From positions 1-56,967 of the forward strand of contig JAIRXP010000057.1 of NCBI GenBank assembly GCA_031268215.1: a stretch of 56,967 nt of DNA, written 5' to 3'. Below, in pieces: positions 45,818 to 55,991 of this stretch (within the stretch, counting starts at the first letter, position 1; each line of letters opens with the position of its first letter). The notes below the pieces were generated by a model. The model was not told where the DNA came from. It did no database searches and worked only from the letters and a program-made list of their open reading frames with translations. This DNA comes from Bifidobacteriaceae bacterium. Its GTDB lineage: Bacteria; Actinomycetota; Actinomycetes; Actinomycetales; WQXJ01. Position numbers and translations under genes: made by a program.

Positions 45818-46413
45818 TGGCTGGCCCGCAGTCTTCGCAAAGCGGCCCGCAGCAATCCGGCGACTTCCTCCGGAGCGCCCGGCTCGCCACTGGCCGCCGC
45901 CACCGCCTCGCCCGCCACCTGGGCGCTGAATCCAAGTTGGACTAGCGCCGCTTCAACCTGTGCCGCGATTGAACTGGCGGCCCCTCCCGGCAGGCCGGCC
46001 CGGCCAGCGCCCATTGAGCCCAGCTTCCCAGACAATGAAAGGACCAGCTTCTGTGCGCCCTTGCGCCCAATGCCCGGCACCTTGGTCAGCGCCGTGATAT
46101 CTTCGCTGGCCACCGCCTTCGTCAGGCCATCGGCCCCCAGGGTGGAGACCATGGCCAGCGCCAGCTTTGGGCCCACGCCGCTAGTTGACTGGACGGTCAC
46201 GAAGACGTCTCTCTCGGCGGCATCGGCGAACCCATATAAGGTCAGCGAATCCTCCCGTACCACCAGGTGAGTCAGTACCGTTGCGGGCTCTCCTTGGCGC
46301 AGCCCGTCCCGCGCACCGGGCGTCAAAGTCACCGACAGCCCAACTCCCCCGCACTCAATCACGGCTGCGGCGGACGTCAAAGAAAGCACCGGCCCGCGCA
46401 CTGAAGCGATCAC
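45814..46413 (-). CDS. ruvA: Holliday junction branch migration protein RuvA
   Basis: This 199-residue protein forms the tetramer that holds the junction. The OB fold reads [12 protein letters not shown], the helix-hairpin-helix reads [23 protein letters not shown] and then [19 protein letters not shown], and the C-terminal domain binds RuvB. GTG 46413 overlaps the ruvC stop by 4 bp. Confidence 0.95.
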   Translation of the reverse strand: MIASVRGPVLSLTSAAAVIECGGVGLSVTLTPGARDGLRQGEPATVLTHLVVREDSLTLYGFADAAERDVFVTVQSTSGVGPKLALAMVSTLGADGLTKAVASEDITALTKVPGIGRKGAQKLVLSLSGKLGSMGAGRAGLPGGAASSIAAQVEAALVQLGFSAQVAGEAVAAASGEPGAPEEVAGLLRAALRRLRASQ

Positions 46414-46982
46414 GCCGCCACCCAGCTACGCCGGCCCCGCCGGGCGGCGCGGGCCGCCTCCACCCAAGCCTTCTGGGCCGCGGTGGAGGCTTGACCAGTA
46501 GGGCTGAGCGTGCTGGGACGCCAAGCGTGGCAAATCGCCAGTGCCAGAGCGTCGGCCGCGTCCGGCGGGCGGGGTGGTTCATCCAATCCCAGCAGGCGCG
46601 CCACCATGCGGGCGATCTGCTCCTTGGGCGCCTCGCCATTGCCGGTTACGGCCGCTTTGACTTCGGTGGGAGTGTGCAGCGCGACCTCTACCCCGCGGCG
46701 CGCCGCCTCCACCATGGCTACGCCACTAGCCTGCATGGTTCCGGACACGGTGTACGCGTTACGCTGAGCAAAGACCCGTTCAATCGCGACCGCATCCGGC
46801 CGGTGAGTGTCAATCCACCTCCCAATCTGATCCGCTATAGCCAATAACCGCTGGTCGATGGCCTCATCTGCGGGACTGGCCGCCACGCCAAAGGCAACCA
46901 GGCTGACCTGACGCCCAGCCCGCGAATCGATCACACCCAGGCCACAACGGGTCAGCCCAGGGTCAACGCCGAGGACACGCAT
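46410..46982 (-). CDS. ruvC: Crossover junction endonuclease RuvC
   Basis: This 190-residue enzyme cuts Holliday junctions. Asp7 lies in MRVLGVDPGLTRCG, Glu in AIERVFAQRN (near 70) and the acidic pair in DAADALALAICH (near 140). ATG 46982 gives the canonical N-terminus; the open frame extends 62 codons into yebC with no similarity. It starts 7 bp after the yebC stop, so yebC-ruvC-ruvA-ruvB is one operon. Confidence 0.96.
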   Translation of the reverse strand: MRVLGVDPGLTRCGLGVIDSRAGRQVSLVAFGVAASPADEAIDQRLLAIADQIGRWIDTHRPDAVAIERVFAQRNAYTVSGTMQASGVAMVEAARRGVEVALHTPTEVKAAVTGNGEAPKEQIARMVARLLGLDEPPRPPDAADALALAICHAWRPSTLSPTGQASTAAQKAWVEAARAARRGRRSWVAA

Positions 46983-46989
46983 GGAAGGG

Positions 46990-47748
46990 CTATTCGCCCA
47001 TCGCTTCGGCCAGGACCTCATCCGAAGCGTCAAAGTTGGTGTAAACGTTCTGGACATCATCCGAATCTTCCAGAGCGTCGACCACCCGCATGATCTTGCG
47101 GACGCCGTCCGCGTCCAGGGTGACCTCCACCGAAGGCACGAACTCAACCTCCGCCGAATCGTAGTCAATGCCGGCCGCCTGCAGCGCCTGGCGGGCCTGG
47201 ATCAGGTTCTCCGGCGCGGTGATGATCTCAAAGGTGCCCTCCAGGACGCTGATCTCCTCTGGGTCCGCATCCAGCACGGCGTCCAGGATGGCGTCTTCCT
47301 CCACCCCGTCCGCCGCGGGGACGGCGATCACGCCCTTACGCGAGAACATATAAGACACCGACCCTGGATCCGCCAGCGAGCCACCGTTGCGGCTCAGGGC
47401 CAGCCGGATGTCCGATGACGCCCGGTTGCGGTTGTCCGTCAACGCCTCCACCAGCACGGCTACCCCGCCTGGGCCATAGCCTTCGTACATGATGGACTGG
47501 TAGTCAGCGCCTCCGCCTTCTGCTCCAGAACCACGCTTGACCGCCCGGTCTATGTTGTCATTCGGCACTGATGACTTCTTGGCCTTCTGGATGGCGTCAT
47601 ACAGAGTTGGGTTCGCCGCCGGATCCCCGCCGCCCGTCCGGGCCGCCACTTCAATGTTCTTGATCAGTTTGGCGAAGAGCTTGCCGCGCTTGGCGTCAAT
47701 CGCCGCCTTCTTGTGTTTGGTGGTGGCCCATTTTGAATGACCCGACAT
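46990..47748 (-). CDS. yebC: YebC/PmpR family regulatory or translation factor
   Basis: This 252-residue protein has [30 protein letters not shown] at the N-terminus and [14 protein letters not shown] and [22 protein letters not shown] in the middle, which are invariant family motifs. Family members act as transcription regulators, and more recent work links them to translation of proline-rich stretches. GGGAG lies before the ATG. It heads the ruvCAB operon. Confidence 0.95.
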   Translation of the reverse strand: MSGHSKWATTKHKKAAIDAKRGKLFAKLIKNIEVAARTGGGDPAANPTLYDAIQKAKKSSVPNDNIDRAVKRGSGAEGGGADYQSIMYEGYGPGGVAVLVEALTDNRNRASSDIRLALSRNGGSLADPGSVSYMFSRKGVIAVPAADGVEEDAILDAVLDADPEEISVLEGTFEIITAPENLIQARQALQAAGIDYDSAEVEFVPSVEVTLDADGVRKIMRVVDALEDSDDVQNVYTNFDASDEVLAEAMGE

Positions 47749-47860
47749 TGATTGTTTCTCCCAGTTGAATTCCGGCTAAGACCGCGCCTAGTCTACCGGC
47801 GCGCCCGGCACCCGGCCGGCTGACGCTCCGAAGGCCAGGAGGGGTGGTCCTAGGCGGACG

Positions 47861-48394
47861 TTAGCTGATGCCATCCGGAGCTGAATCGTCAATGTCACAG
47901 CTCTGCGGCAAGGGAGTCCGGCCAGCCAAACGCAACCACCGAACCAGGCGGCGCGAACGCAGTCTGGCCGTCACCGACACTGCATCGTTGAGGAACCGCC
48001 GGGCCAGGATGGCGCGGTACCAAATCGCTCCCAGTTCCCGCAGCGACAGTGCCTTTTCCGGGATCTTCAGATCCGCCTCGACCTGGGCCGCGTCGCCAAT
48101 CGCCGTCCTGAGCACCGCCGAAAGCTCAGAGTGCTCAGCCCCCCAGGGCAACGCTTCGAGTGCCGCCCTGGCCGCCTCAGCCACCACCACGGACGTGACC
48201 GGATCCCACAGATTCTCATGAGCCAGGGCCAGCGCCACCGACGCCCGTCGCGTTAGCTGCAATTGCAGAGACGCCCAGCCCTGCTCGACCCGGCGATGCA
48301 TGCGGTCAACCCGACTGGCGGCGTACCAAACCGCCGCCACCACAGCAGCCGCCGCCAGCAGCGTCACCATGACCGTCCCAGTCCAGCCCATCAC
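47861..48394 (-). CDS. LemA-like membrane protein
   Basis: This 177-residue protein has one N-terminal helix (VMVTLLAAAAVVAAVWYAASRV) and then a helical domain. VDRMHRRVEQGWASLQLQLTRRASVALALA resembles the LemA start (NRVxxAWSxIDVQLKRR), and ARRFLNDAVSVTARLRS resembles the LemA end (YN(D/R)AV). So it is probably a diverged LemA. GTG 48394 lies 5 bp after the pimA stop, and ATG 48391 is an alternative, so it is the last gene of the pgsA-patA-pimA run. The function is unknown. Confidence 0.65.
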   Translation of the reverse strand: MMGWTGTVMVTLLAAAAVVAAVWYAASRVDRMHRRVEQGWASLQLQLTRRASVALALAHENLWDPVTSVVVAEAARAALEALPWGAEHSELSAVLRTAIGDAAQVEADLKIPEKALSLRELGAIWYRAILARRFLNDAVSVTARLRSRRLVRWLRLAGRTPLPQSCDIDDSAPDGIS

Positions 48395-48399
48395 GGTGC

Positions 48400-49506
48400 C
48401 TACCTTCCGGTGACCGTGTCATAAACGGCCAGTACGCGTTCCGTCACAGTGGACCAGTCATAGCGCCAGACCGCCCGGCTGGCCCGGGCGGTCTGATCTG
48501 CCGTGGCAATGGTGTTGGTCAAGACAGCGATTATCGCTTCCGCTAACGACGGTGCGTCACCAAGGTGGAACAGGCGACCCAGATCGCCTTCATCCAGCAC
48601 CCGTGAAAAGGCCGGCAGATCTGACGCCACCACCGCGGCCCCGGCCGCCATCGCCTCCACCAGGACAATCCCGAATGATTCGCCACCCAGCTGCGGGGCT
48701 ACGTACAGCGAGCAGCCCCTAAACAGCGCGGCTTTTTCAGCGTCGGTGATGGGGCCCGCCAACTCAACCACCGACCGCTCGCCACCTAGGTGGTCGAGTG
48801 CGGCGACGGCATCGCCCGCCCCGGCGACCACGAACCGAACCCCGGGGAAGGCCTCCCGGACTGGCGGAATGGCGGCCAACGCCACCTTGAGACCCTTGCG
48901 CGGCTCGTCCACCCGCCCTAGGAAGGCCACCACCGGGCGGTCTGGCTCCGCCTGCCAGCGCGGATCCGGTTCAGCCTGGGCAAAGTAGTCAACGTGTACG
49001 CCATTAGGAATGATCACCGAATCCACGCCCAAATGGTCCATGGCCGTTCGGCGCGCGTCCTCGCTCACCGCGATAGCTCCGACGATCTTCTCCATGGACC
49101 CTCTGACCAGCGGATACGCCGCCCTCAGCGCCCGCGACGCGGTCTGCGACGAATGGAACGTGGCGACCACCGGCCCCTGCGCCGCGAGCATCGCCAGCAT
49201 ACCCAGCGAAGGCGCCACCGGTTCATGGATATGGAGCAAATCAAAACCGCCATCCGCCAACCAACGGCGGGTGCGACGGGCCGCCAACGGCCCAAAAGCC
49301 AGGCGCGCCACCGAGCCGTTGTAGTGAATAGCCATGGAGCCGCCGGCCGCCACCACGTAATCCGGCAGTGGAGTGTCCTCCTCGGCGGGCGCCAGCACCG
49401 AGACCTCGTGGCCACGACTGATCAGTTCCCCAGCCAGGTCCCGGACGTGGAACTGGACCCCTCCCGCTACGTCGAAGGAGTAAGGGCAAACCAGGCCGAT
49501 CCTCAT
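48400..49506 (-). CDS. pimA: Phosphatidylinositol alpha-mannosyltransferase PimA
   Basis: This 368-residue GT4 enzyme adds mannose from GDP-mannose to phosphatidylinositol. The N-terminus is MRIGLVCPYSFDVAGGVQFHVRDLA, as in mycobacterial PimA. DLLHIHEPVAPSLGML, ATFHSSQTASRA, IIPNGVHVDYF and GGESFGIVLVEAMAAGAAVVASD follow. It is membrane-associated with no helix. ATG 49506 overlaps the patA stop by 4 bp. Confidence 0.94.
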   Translation of the reverse strand: MRIGLVCPYSFDVAGGVQFHVRDLAGELISRGHEVSVLAPAEEDTPLPDYVVAAGGSMAIHYNGSVARLAFGPLAARRTRRWLADGGFDLLHIHEPVAPSLGMLAMLAAQGPVVATFHSSQTASRALRAAYPLVRGSMEKIVGAIAVSEDARRTAMDHLGVDSVIIPNGVHVDYFAQAEPDPRWQAEPDRPVVAFLGRVDEPRKGLKVALAAIPPVREAFPGVRFVVAGAGDAVAALDHLGGERSVVELAGPITDAEKAALFRGCSLYVAPQLGGESFGIVLVEAMAAGAAVVASDLPAFSRVLDEGDLGRLFHLGDAPSLAEAIIAVLTNTIATADQTARASRAVWRYDWSTVTERVLAVYDTVTGR

Positions 49507-50408
49507 TCCCCCTGGCCTCTGGCTCGCTTCAGCCGCTCAGGGTCAAGATCCGGGACAAAGACCTTCTGCAACATGTGCCAATCCGCCGGATGACGTTTGA
49601 TGGCCGTCTCCAAATAATCGACCCAGGCCTGGGTCATCGCCTCAATCTGGCGGACCTTCGTTTCCCCAGCCGGCGGGCTGATCCGCTCCGAGAAGTCCAG
49701 CACGTAACGTGGCCCCTCGCGGTACATGGCCAGGGCATAAAGCGGGCGATCCACCGCCAGGGCCAAGGCGGCCGGGCCTGGCGCGACCAGCGCGTTCTCA
49801 CCGAAGAAACTGACCTTGACGCCGCCCCGGCCCAAGTCGCGGTCAGCCAGCAGCGGGATCACCCAAGGATCCTTGGTCTGGGCGGTCCGCAACAGCTGCC
49901 GGAAGACCGGCTGGCCCTTCTCCAAAGGGATGATCTCGAGGCCGATCTCACGGCGCATGGCCAAGAAATCTTGGAACACCTCCTCTGGTTCAAGATGTTC
50001 GGCCACAGTGGTAATGGGCCCAAGATGGCGGGTGGCCCAAGCACCCGCCAAATCCCAGTTGCCCATGTGTCCCATCGCCAAGACCACTTGCGACTGCGAT
50101 TCAAGCTCTTGACGGACGCGGCCTTCGTTAGCCAGCCGAACCATCGAGTCAACCTTCTCTTCAGACCAGCTAGCGATCTGGAAAGCCTCGCAAAAATAGC
50201 GCATATAGCGCCGCATGCCCTCGCGCCCCAGCCGCCTGAGCTGGGGCCGGGTCAACTCCGGGCGCACGCGGGCCAGATTGGCCTCAAGCTGCCGGACACC
50301 ACCGCCGCGCTTCAACGCTGCCAGATCGGCGCCGGCGCCGAAGGCCGCCCGCGCCAGGCCCGCGGGCAAGCGCGGCACCACTTTCCACGCCAAGGAAGTC
50401 AGGTTCAT
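49503..50408 (-). CDS. patA: Phosphatidylinositol mannoside acyltransferase
   Basis: This 301-residue enzyme acylates the mannose of PIM. It belongs to the LpxL-like acyltransferase family. The HxxxxD motif is ALGHMGNWDLAG, and the second region is ALLADRDLGRGGVKVSFFGENALVAPGPAALAL. No clear signal peptide is present. It overlaps pgsA upstream and pimA downstream by 4 bp each. M. tuberculosis Rv2611c is the counterpart. Confidence 0.93.
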   Translation of the reverse strand: MNLTSLAWKVVPRLPAGLARAAFGAGADLAALKRGGGVRQLEANLARVRPELTRPQLRRLGREGMRRYMRYFCEAFQIASWSEEKVDSMVRLANEGRVRQELESQSQVVLAMGHMGNWDLAGAWATRHLGPITTVAEHLEPEEVFQDFLAMRREIGLEIIPLEKGQPVFRQLLRTAQTKDPWVIPLLADRDLGRGGVKVSFFGENALVAPGPAALALAVDRPLYALAMYREGPRYVLDFSERISPPAGETKVRQIEAMTQAWVDYLETAIKRHPADWHMLQKVFVPDLDPERLKRARGQGE

Positions 50409-51016
50409 GGGCTGTCCACCCGTGATTGTTTGAACACGGCCGCCATTCGTTGGCCAACGGTGAACAAGCTGGCTACGGCCAGGACCGCCAGGGCCACCAC
50501 CAAGACAGTTTGGCTCAGGCCCAGGCCCGTCACAAAAGCCGCCACCAGCGCAACGATTAGCCGGTCGGCGCGTTCGGCTATTCCGACGGCCGCCTGATAG
50601 TTCAACGCTTCTGCCCTGGCACGGGTGTATGGCACCACCGTGCCGGCCGCCAGCGCGGCCACCCCGGCCACCACTCCCCAGGTGTTCGCCTCGCGAGCCA
50701 GGTAGATGGTCAGTCCAGCGAAGATGGCGGCATCCGCCAGCCGGTCAAGAGTCGAATCCAGAAAGGCGCCCCACTTCGAGGCGGTTCCCGCTATCCGCGC
50801 CATGGTGCCGTCCAAAGCGTCCGTGGTCACCACGGCCGCCAGAATCAACGCGCCCGGCCACAGGCAGCCCGCCGGAAATAGGGTCAAGGCGACCGCGCAT
50901 TGCACCACCGCGCCCGCCACCGTCACGGTGTTTGGCCTGACATGGTGTTTGACCAGCCAGGCCGCTGGGCGGCCAAAGATCCGCCGCTCCAAAGGTTTGG
51001 AGTTGGCGCCTAGCAT
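50405..51016 (-). CDS. pgsA: Phosphatidylinositol phosphate synthase (CDP-alcohol phosphatidyltransferase)
   Basis: This 203-residue membrane enzyme makes PI phosphate from CDP-diacylglycerol and inositol phosphate. The CDP-AP motif is DALDGTMARIAGTASKWGAFLDSTLDRLADA, with all the Asp, Gly and Ala-Arg residues. About six helices are present. ATG 51016 overlaps the HIT stop by 7 bp and gives [15 protein letters not shown]; the longer frame reads out of family. The context with patA and pimA supports PI rather than PG. Confidence 0.93.
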   Translation of the reverse strand: MLGANSKPLERRIFGRPAAWLVKHHVRPNTVTVAGAVVQCAVALTLFPAGCLWPGALILAAVVTTDALDGTMARIAGTASKWGAFLDSTLDRLADAAIFAGLTIYLAREANTWGVVAGVAALAAGTVVPYTRARAEALNYQAAVGIAERADRLIVALVAAFVTGLGLSQTVLVVALAVLAVASLFTVGQRMAAVFKQSRVDSP

Positions 51017-51570
51017 TCCGGGTCTTCCCAGACCGCGGCGATCGCCGCCCGCGTGGCGCCCAGTAACTCCGGCAGGGCCCGCGAATGGGCAACGATTGGG
51101 AAGAAATTGGAATCCCCGGTCCATCGCGGTACCACGTGCTGGTGCAGGTGGGCGGAAATGCCAGCGCCCGCCACCGCGCCTTGGTTCATGCCCAGGTTAA
51201 ATCCCCGTGGGGCCTTAGCCCGGCGGATCGCCCGGATGGCCTGCCGCGAAAAGGCCATCAGCTCCCCCGCCTCAGCCTCATCCAGATCGTTCAGGTCCGG
51301 CACATGACGGTAGGGGCAAATCAACATGTGCCCGGGGTTATACGGGAAAAGATTCAGCAACGCGTAGACCCGTTCTCCCCGGGCGACTATCAACGCCTCG
51401 ACATCATCGCGCTGGGGCGCCGCGCAGAACGGGCAATCCTCCGGGGTGCTGTCCGCTGGGCGGGCATCTCCATCCACGTAGGCCATCCGGTGCGGTACCC
51501 ACAGGCGTTCGAACCCATCTGGGTTTCCAGGCGGGCGCGGACCGCACTGACCGGCCGACTGGTCAGTCAT
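51010..51570 (-). CDS. HIT-domain nucleotide hydrolase or phosphorylase (Ap4A-type)
   Basis: This 186-residue protein has the HIT triad [21 protein letters not shown] may bind zinc, and [30 protein letters not shown] is a typical HIT region. The Rv2613c-type protein at this site is an Ap4A phosphorylase in mycobacteria; the same is inferred here. ATG 51570 overlaps the thrS stop by 8 bp. Confidence 0.92.
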   Translation of the reverse strand: MTDQSAGQCGPRPPGNPDGFERLWVPHRMAYVDGDARPADSTPEDCPFCAAPQRDDVEALIVARGERVYALLNLFPYNPGHMLICPYRHVPDLNDLDEAEAGELMAFSRQAIRAIRRAKAPRGFNLGMNQGAVAGAGISAHLHQHVVPRWTGDSNFFPIVAHSRALPELLGATRAAIAAVWEDPEC

Positions 51571-53533
51571 TCTGCCGCCGCTCTATCACCCCAGTAATCC
51601 GGGCGATGGCCTCGTCGACCGGCACGCCGTTGTCTTGGGAACCGTCCCGCAGGCGGAAAGACACCGCGCCTTGGGTGACATCCTCGGCTCCGGCGATCAG
51701 CACGAACGGCACCTTGTCCTTAGCGGCGTTGCGGATCTTCTTCCCGAAGCGGTCATCCGAATGGTCAATTTCCACTCTCACGCCCCGCACCTTCAGCCGC
51801 TTAGCCACATCCGCCAGATACGGTCCGAATTCCGCCGCCACCGGGATCCCCCGGACCTGAACTGGAGCCAGCCAGGTGGGAAACGCCCCGGCATAGTGTT
51901 CCGTCAAGATGGCGAAGAAGCGCTCAATCGAACCGAACAGGGCCCGGTGGATCATGACTGGCGTTTGGCGCGAACCATCGGCCGAAGTGTATTCAAGGCC
52001 AAACCGTCCCGGCATGTTGAAGTCCAATTGGATGGTAGACATTTGCCAGGTGCGCCCAATCGCGTCACGCGCCTGAACCGAGATCTTAGGTCCATAGAAG
52101 GCAGCGCCTCCCGGGTCCGGCCGGATCTCCAGACCAGAAGCCAGCCCCACCTCCTCAAGGGTCCGCGTGGCCTCTCGCCAAACGTCATCCGATCCGACGT
52201 ATTTCTCCGGATCTTTGGTTGAGAGTTCCAAATAGAAATCATTCAGGCCATAGTCCCCCAACAGGTCAATCACGAATCCCAGCAAGGAGGCCAATTCGTC
52301 CCGCATCTGCTCCCTAGTACAGTAGATGTGAGCGTCATCCTGAGTGAAACCGCGCGCCCTGGTCAGGCCATGAACTACACCTGATTTCTCATAGCGGTAG
52401 ACCGTGCCGAATTCAAACAAGCGCAGTGGCAGTTCGCGGTAGGACCGGCCCCGAGCGGCAAAGATCAGATTGTGCATTGGACAATTCATTGGCTTCAGGT
52501 AATAGTCTTGCCCTTGACGCTTGACATGGCCGTCCGCGTCGCGCTCTTCATCGACCCGCATGGGCGGGTACATGGCGTCCGCGTACCAGTCCAGGTGTCC
52601 GGACACCTCATACAACTTAGCCTTCGTGATGTGTGGGCTGTAGACAAAATCGTAGCCTGCTTCGATGTGCCGACGGCGCGAGTATTCTTCCATTTCCTGG
52701 CGGATAATCCCGCCCCTAGGGTGAAACACCGCCAGGCCAGAACCGATCTCCTCCGGAAAAGAGAACAGATCAAGCTCAGCACCGAGTTTCCGGTGGTCGC
52801 GCCTCTCGGCTTCCGCCAAACGTTCGGTGTACTCCTTCAGTTCTTCCGCGGTTGGCCAGGCCGTCCCGTAGATCCGCTGCAATTGTGGATTACGCTCGTC
52901 ACCCCGCCAATAGGCGGCGGCCGAACGCATCAGTTTGAAAGTGCCCTTCTTGATCAGTTTCGTGGCCGGGATATGCGGTCCACGGCAAAGGTCTTTCCAA
53001 GCGACCGAACCATCCCGGCGCACATTGTCATAAATCGTCAATTCACCGGCTCCAACCTCCACATTGGCGCCCTCCCCGGCCTCATCTGATTGGCCCTTGA
53101 GACCAATCAGCTCAAGCTTGTACGGCTCGGCTGCCAATTCCTGACGGGCTTGGCCGTCTGAGACTGACCGGCGCTGGAAAACTTGTCCTTGCGCAGCCAG
53201 CCTGGCCATGACTTTCTCAAGCTGGCGTAGCTGATCCGGGGTGAACGGTTCAGTCACATCGAAGTCGTAGTAGAAGCCATCAGCGATGGGCGGCCCAATC
53301 CCAAGCTTCGCCTCCGGGTTGACTTCTTGGACGGCCTGGGCCAGCAAATGCGCCACCGAATGGCGCAGCACCATCAGCCCGTCCGGTTCCGCCAGCGTGA
53401 CCGCTTCCACGGTGGCTCCCGGCGCCAGCGGCTGGTCTAGATCCTTCAATTCGCCGTCGACGCGCACCACAACTACGTCATCACGGTCCGCGAACAGCTC
53501 CGCGCCCGTCTTCAGTCCCTCGTCACTGGACAC
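51563..53533 (-). CDS. thrS: Threonyl-tRNA synthetase
   Basis: This 656-residue class II enzyme has an N-terminal TGS domain and an editing domain. In the editing domain [11 protein letters not shown] supplies the first His site and [13 protein letters not shown] the second. The catalytic core has [13 protein letters not shown], with one of the zinc-binding Cys residues. The anticodon domain has [22 protein letters not shown] 53533 has AGAAAGGG upstream. It is first of the overlapping run to pimA. Confidence 0.96.
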   Translation of the reverse strand: MSSDEGLKTGAELFADRDDVVVVRVDGELKDLDQPLAPGATVEAVTLAEPDGLMVLRHSVAHLLAQAVQEVNPEAKLGIGPPIADGFYYDFDVTEPFTPDQLRQLEKVMARLAAQGQVFQRRSVSDGQARQELAAEPYKLELIGLKGQSDEAGEGANVEVGAGELTIYDNVRRDGSVAWKDLCRGPHIPATKLIKKGTFKLMRSAAAYWRGDERNPQLQRIYGTAWPTAEELKEYTERLAEAERRDHRKLGAELDLFSFPEEIGSGLAVFHPRGGIIRQEMEEYSRRRHIEAGYDFVYSPHITKAKLYEVSGHLDWYADAMYPPMRVDEERDADGHVKRQGQDYYLKPMNCPMHNLIFAARGRSYRELPLRLFEFGTVYRYEKSGVVHGLTRARGFTQDDAHIYCTREQMRDELASLLGFVIDLLGDYGLNDFYLELSTKDPEKYVGSDDVWREATRTLEEVGLASGLEIRPDPGGAAFYGPKISVQARDAIGRTWQMSTIQLDFNMPGRFGLEYTSADGSRQTPVMIHRALFGSIERFFAILTEHYAGAFPTWLAPVQVRGIPVAAEFGPYLADVAKRLKVRGVRVEIDHSDDRFGKKIRNAAKDKVPFVLIAGAEDVTQGAVSFRLRDGSQDNGVPVDEAIARITGVIERRQND

Positions 53534-53574
53534 TCGGTACCCTTTCTCCGACTGCTAGGTTTGCCTGAACGAGC

Positions 53575-55236
53575 CTACCGCGCGGGGGTCAAGTCAACGG
53601 TCTGGCTGGGGCCGATTTCCATCAGAAACCGCAGGTCATGGCTGACCACGATGAACGCACCAGGGTAGACGATTAACGCTTCGGTTAATACGGCCACCGA
53701 TTCCAGATCCAGATTGTTGGTCGGCTCATCCAGCAATATCAATCGCGGGGCCGGCGGGGTAAGCAACAAGGCCGCCAGCGTAGCCCGCCAGCGTTCACCA
53801 CCGGACAAGGTAGCGACGGGCCTTTCGGCCTTGTCCGCGCCCAGACCTAGCCGTGCCAGTCCCGCCCTGACCCGGTTGATTTCTTCCGCCGCTGGCTGGG
53901 CGGGTGCTGACCGGTGGTGGACCTGACCGAGGCTGTCCCCGCAAACCGCCGGGGCGGCATCGGCGGCTGCCAGAATGTTCTCTAAGGCCGAGGCCCGTCC
54001 GTCCAGAGAATCCAAGTTCTGGGGCGACAAACGTACTGGTACATGCACCCTCACCAGGCCAGCAGTGGGTTGGTCCAGCCTGGCCACGCATCGCAGCAGA
54101 CTGGTCTTACCAATCCCGTTCGGTCCGGTCAGCGCGATTCGTTCTGGTCCCCGCAGCTGGAGGGAAACGTCCAGGGCGGTGTGTCGCGGGCGCACGTGTT
54201 CCAGTTCCAGAACATCCCGCCCCTTCGGCACCACAGACCCGGGCAAGTCCAGCTTCAGCGTCTGCGTGCGATCAAGCTGGTCCTTCGCTCGGTCAAGCCT
54301 TTCGCGGGCGGCGTCCCGCCGCCCCTCGTGAAGCCGCTGCGACTTGCCTGCCGTGACCTGCGCCCGGCCTCTACGCGCCTGGGCCAAGATGGGCGGCAGT
54401 GAGCCGGCCGCGCGGCGGCCCATCTGGTCCCGACGCGCTTGCTTGGTCTGGGCACTGGCCAGATCTCGGCGTTCGCGGCCCAGATCCGCTTTAGCCTCCA
54501 CAACAGCCCGCCGTTTGGCCTCCGCTTCCCCGGCTTTGGCCGCCTCGAACGCCGCGAAAGGCGCGTCATACCAGGCCAGTTGGCCTTCGCGCAGCTCGCC
54601 AATCCGGTCCATCTGGTCCAGTAGGCTACGGTCATGGGTCACCACCAGCGCCAGTCCCTTGAAGCGGCCGATGCCGTCCGTTAAGTACCGCCGCGACCTA
54701 ACGTCCAGGTTGTTGGTTGGCTCATCCGCCAGTAGAACGCCAGGGCGGCGCCCCAGGGCGGCGGCTAGCGCCACCAGCACCGCCTCGCCGCCGGACAAGC
54801 TGACGGCTGGCCGGTCCAGTTCCACTCTTCCCAGACCCAAGGCCGCCAACGCGGCGCCTGCTCTGGCAGCGATGTCCCAATCCTCGCCAATAGTGTCGAA
54901 GTGCTCTTGGTCAACGCCGCCATCTTCAATCGCCTGGATAGCATTGAGCTTGTCTTCAATTCCCAGCAGCCGCCTCACCGGCGCCGCCGGATCGAATTCG
55001 AGACGCTGCGGCAAGTAAGCCACCTCACCTTGAACAGCGACCGACCCGGCATCCGGTCTGAGTTCCCCGGTGATCAGCCGTAACAGCGTCGTCTTCCCAC
55101 CCCCGTTGGGCCCGGTCAGCCCGTAGCGTCCCGGCCCCAACGCGAGATTGACACCCGCCAGGACCCGCGGCCCGCTGGGCGGCGCGAAACAGAGGGCGGA
55201 AGCCCGTATAGATGGTGTGATAGCCGGCCGGGTCAC
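53575..55236 (-). CDS. ABC-F family ATPase
   Basis: This roughly 553-residue protein has two nucleotide-binding domains and no membrane helix. The first Walker A is GPNGGGKTTLL with signature SLSGGEAVLVALA, the second is GPNGIGKTSLL with TLSGGERWRATLAALLL. Both Walker B regions are followed by DEPTNNLD. The central linker is basic and helical, like ribosome-acting ABC-F proteins. GTG 55236 has GGAG 5 nt upstream; a TTG 10 codons earlier lacks one. It may act on the ribosome or in antibiotic protection, but the linker alone does not settle this. Confidence 0.9.
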   Translation of the reverse strand: MTRPAITPSIRASALCFAPPSGPRVLAGVNLALGPGRYGLTGPNGGGKTTLLRLITGELRPDAGSVAVQGEVAYLPQRLEFDPAAPVRRLLGIEDKLNAIQAIEDGGVDQEHFDTIGEDWDIAARAGAALAALGLGRVELDRPAVSLSGGEAVLVALAAALGRRPGVLLADEPTNNLDVRSRRYLTDGIGRFKGLALVVTHDRSLLDQMDRIGELREGQLAWYDAPFAAFEAAKAGEAEAKRRAVVEAKADLGRERRDLASAQTKQARRDQMGRRAAGSLPPILAQARRGRAQVTAGKSQRLHEGRRDAARERLDRAKDQLDRTQTLKLDLPGSVVPKGRDVLELEHVRPRHTALDVSLQLRGPERIALTGPNGIGKTSLLRCVARLDQPTAGLVRVHVPVRLSPQNLDSLDGRASALENILAAADAAPAVCGDSLGQVHHRSAPAQPAAEEINRVRAGLARLGLGADKAERPVATLSGGERWRATLAALLLTPPAPRLILLDEPTNNLDLESVAVLTEALIVYPGAFIVVSHDLRFLMEIGPSQTVDLTPAR

Positions 55237-55376
55237 GTGCGCTCCAAAGGTGCCGAGGTCTGTCAAGAACTGGTTACAGTCTTCAGATCCACACTTTGAG
55301 GAACGCCCCTTTCACGCAGCATCAGAACACACCCGAGCCTACCAGCCATCAACCAGGAATGCCGCAGTCCCGCTTT

Positions 55377-55485
55377 CTAACTGGAAGTGCAACGGGTTGT
55401 GGCCTGGAGCAATGTTAGCTGTTCGTTGAAGGCTTCGGCGGGTGTGGCCCAGGCGAGGCATTTGCGGGGTTGGCTGTTGCCTGCG
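55377..55485 (-). mobile_element. Remnant of an IS30-family transposase C-terminus
   Basis: On the minus strand about 33 codons read NSQPRKCLAWATPAEAFNEQLTLLQATTRCTSS then stop at 55377. IS30 transposases end with NxRPRKxLxWxTPAExF, so this matches closely. The rest of the transposase is absent, and the frame continues upstream into unrelated sequence. The element's right boundary is not visible. It marks an old insertion followed by deletion. Confidence 0.62.
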
Positions 55486-55877
55486 CCGCTTGCGCCGGGC
55501 CCGGAACAAGCGACAGCGCCCAAATCACGCGCGGTGAGTCTTCTAAGTTCACCGAGGCGGAGATCGAGTCCGCGGAGAGCGCCACGATGGAGAAGTTCAA
55601 GGACTTCAGGGGCTGCGACCTTCTCTGGCTCGAATATGACGAGGTAACCTCCAACAGGCTGGTGGAGGATTACATAGAGTATGGCGGCGGGGCCGAAAGC
55701 AATGTCGACCCCGGCAATGCGATCGCCTTCCAATCGGAGTTCCGCGTCGGGAACAACGCGGAAGCCAGCCTCAACCCCAACACCGAATACACCTACTCGT
55801 GGACCTTGATCCGCGACGGCAAGTCCTCGCCCTGGGAAGTCGTCAGCTACGGCTACTGGGGTGTGCCGGCGAGGTGA
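55470..55877 (+). pseudogene. Putative lipoprotein gene with its 5' end lost
   Basis: A 135-codon frame reads ...CAACAGPGTSDSAQITRGESS..., a likely mature lipoprotein N-terminus after a Cys. The body ends in TEYTYSWTLIRDGKSSPWEVVSYGYWG and is conventional coding. The frame opens inside the IS30 remnant on the other strand. The start TTG (55470) has no good ribosome site and the hydrophobic signal core is missing. The signal peptide was therefore probably replaced when the IS30 fragment was left behind. No family is recognised. It may not be exported. Confidence 0.55.
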
Positions 55878-55971
55878 GGGCCGGGGGTCTGGGCGCCAAT
55901 GCGGGAGCGGGTTTGGCTGGCGTAGCGCGGCACGTTCATCCAGTCTCTCCCAAGGACGGCCCGCTCGCCAT

Positions 55972-55986
55972 CGGGCGCGGCGCCCG
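55972..55986. terminator. Dyad between convergent lipoprotein and PIN genes
   Basis: CGGGCGC (55972-55978) mirrors GCGCCCG (55980-55986) around a single G. It lies 95 bp after the lipoprotein stop and 5 bp from the PIN stop. The near-zero loop means it would pair less fully as RNA. Confidence 0.35.
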
Positions 55987-55991
55987 GCGGC

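Noticed and set aside
46982..47168. Longer RuvC start reaching into yebC
   Set aside because: The first 62 codons are out of family and antisense-like in composition; MRVLGVDPGLT at 46982 is the canonical N-terminus.
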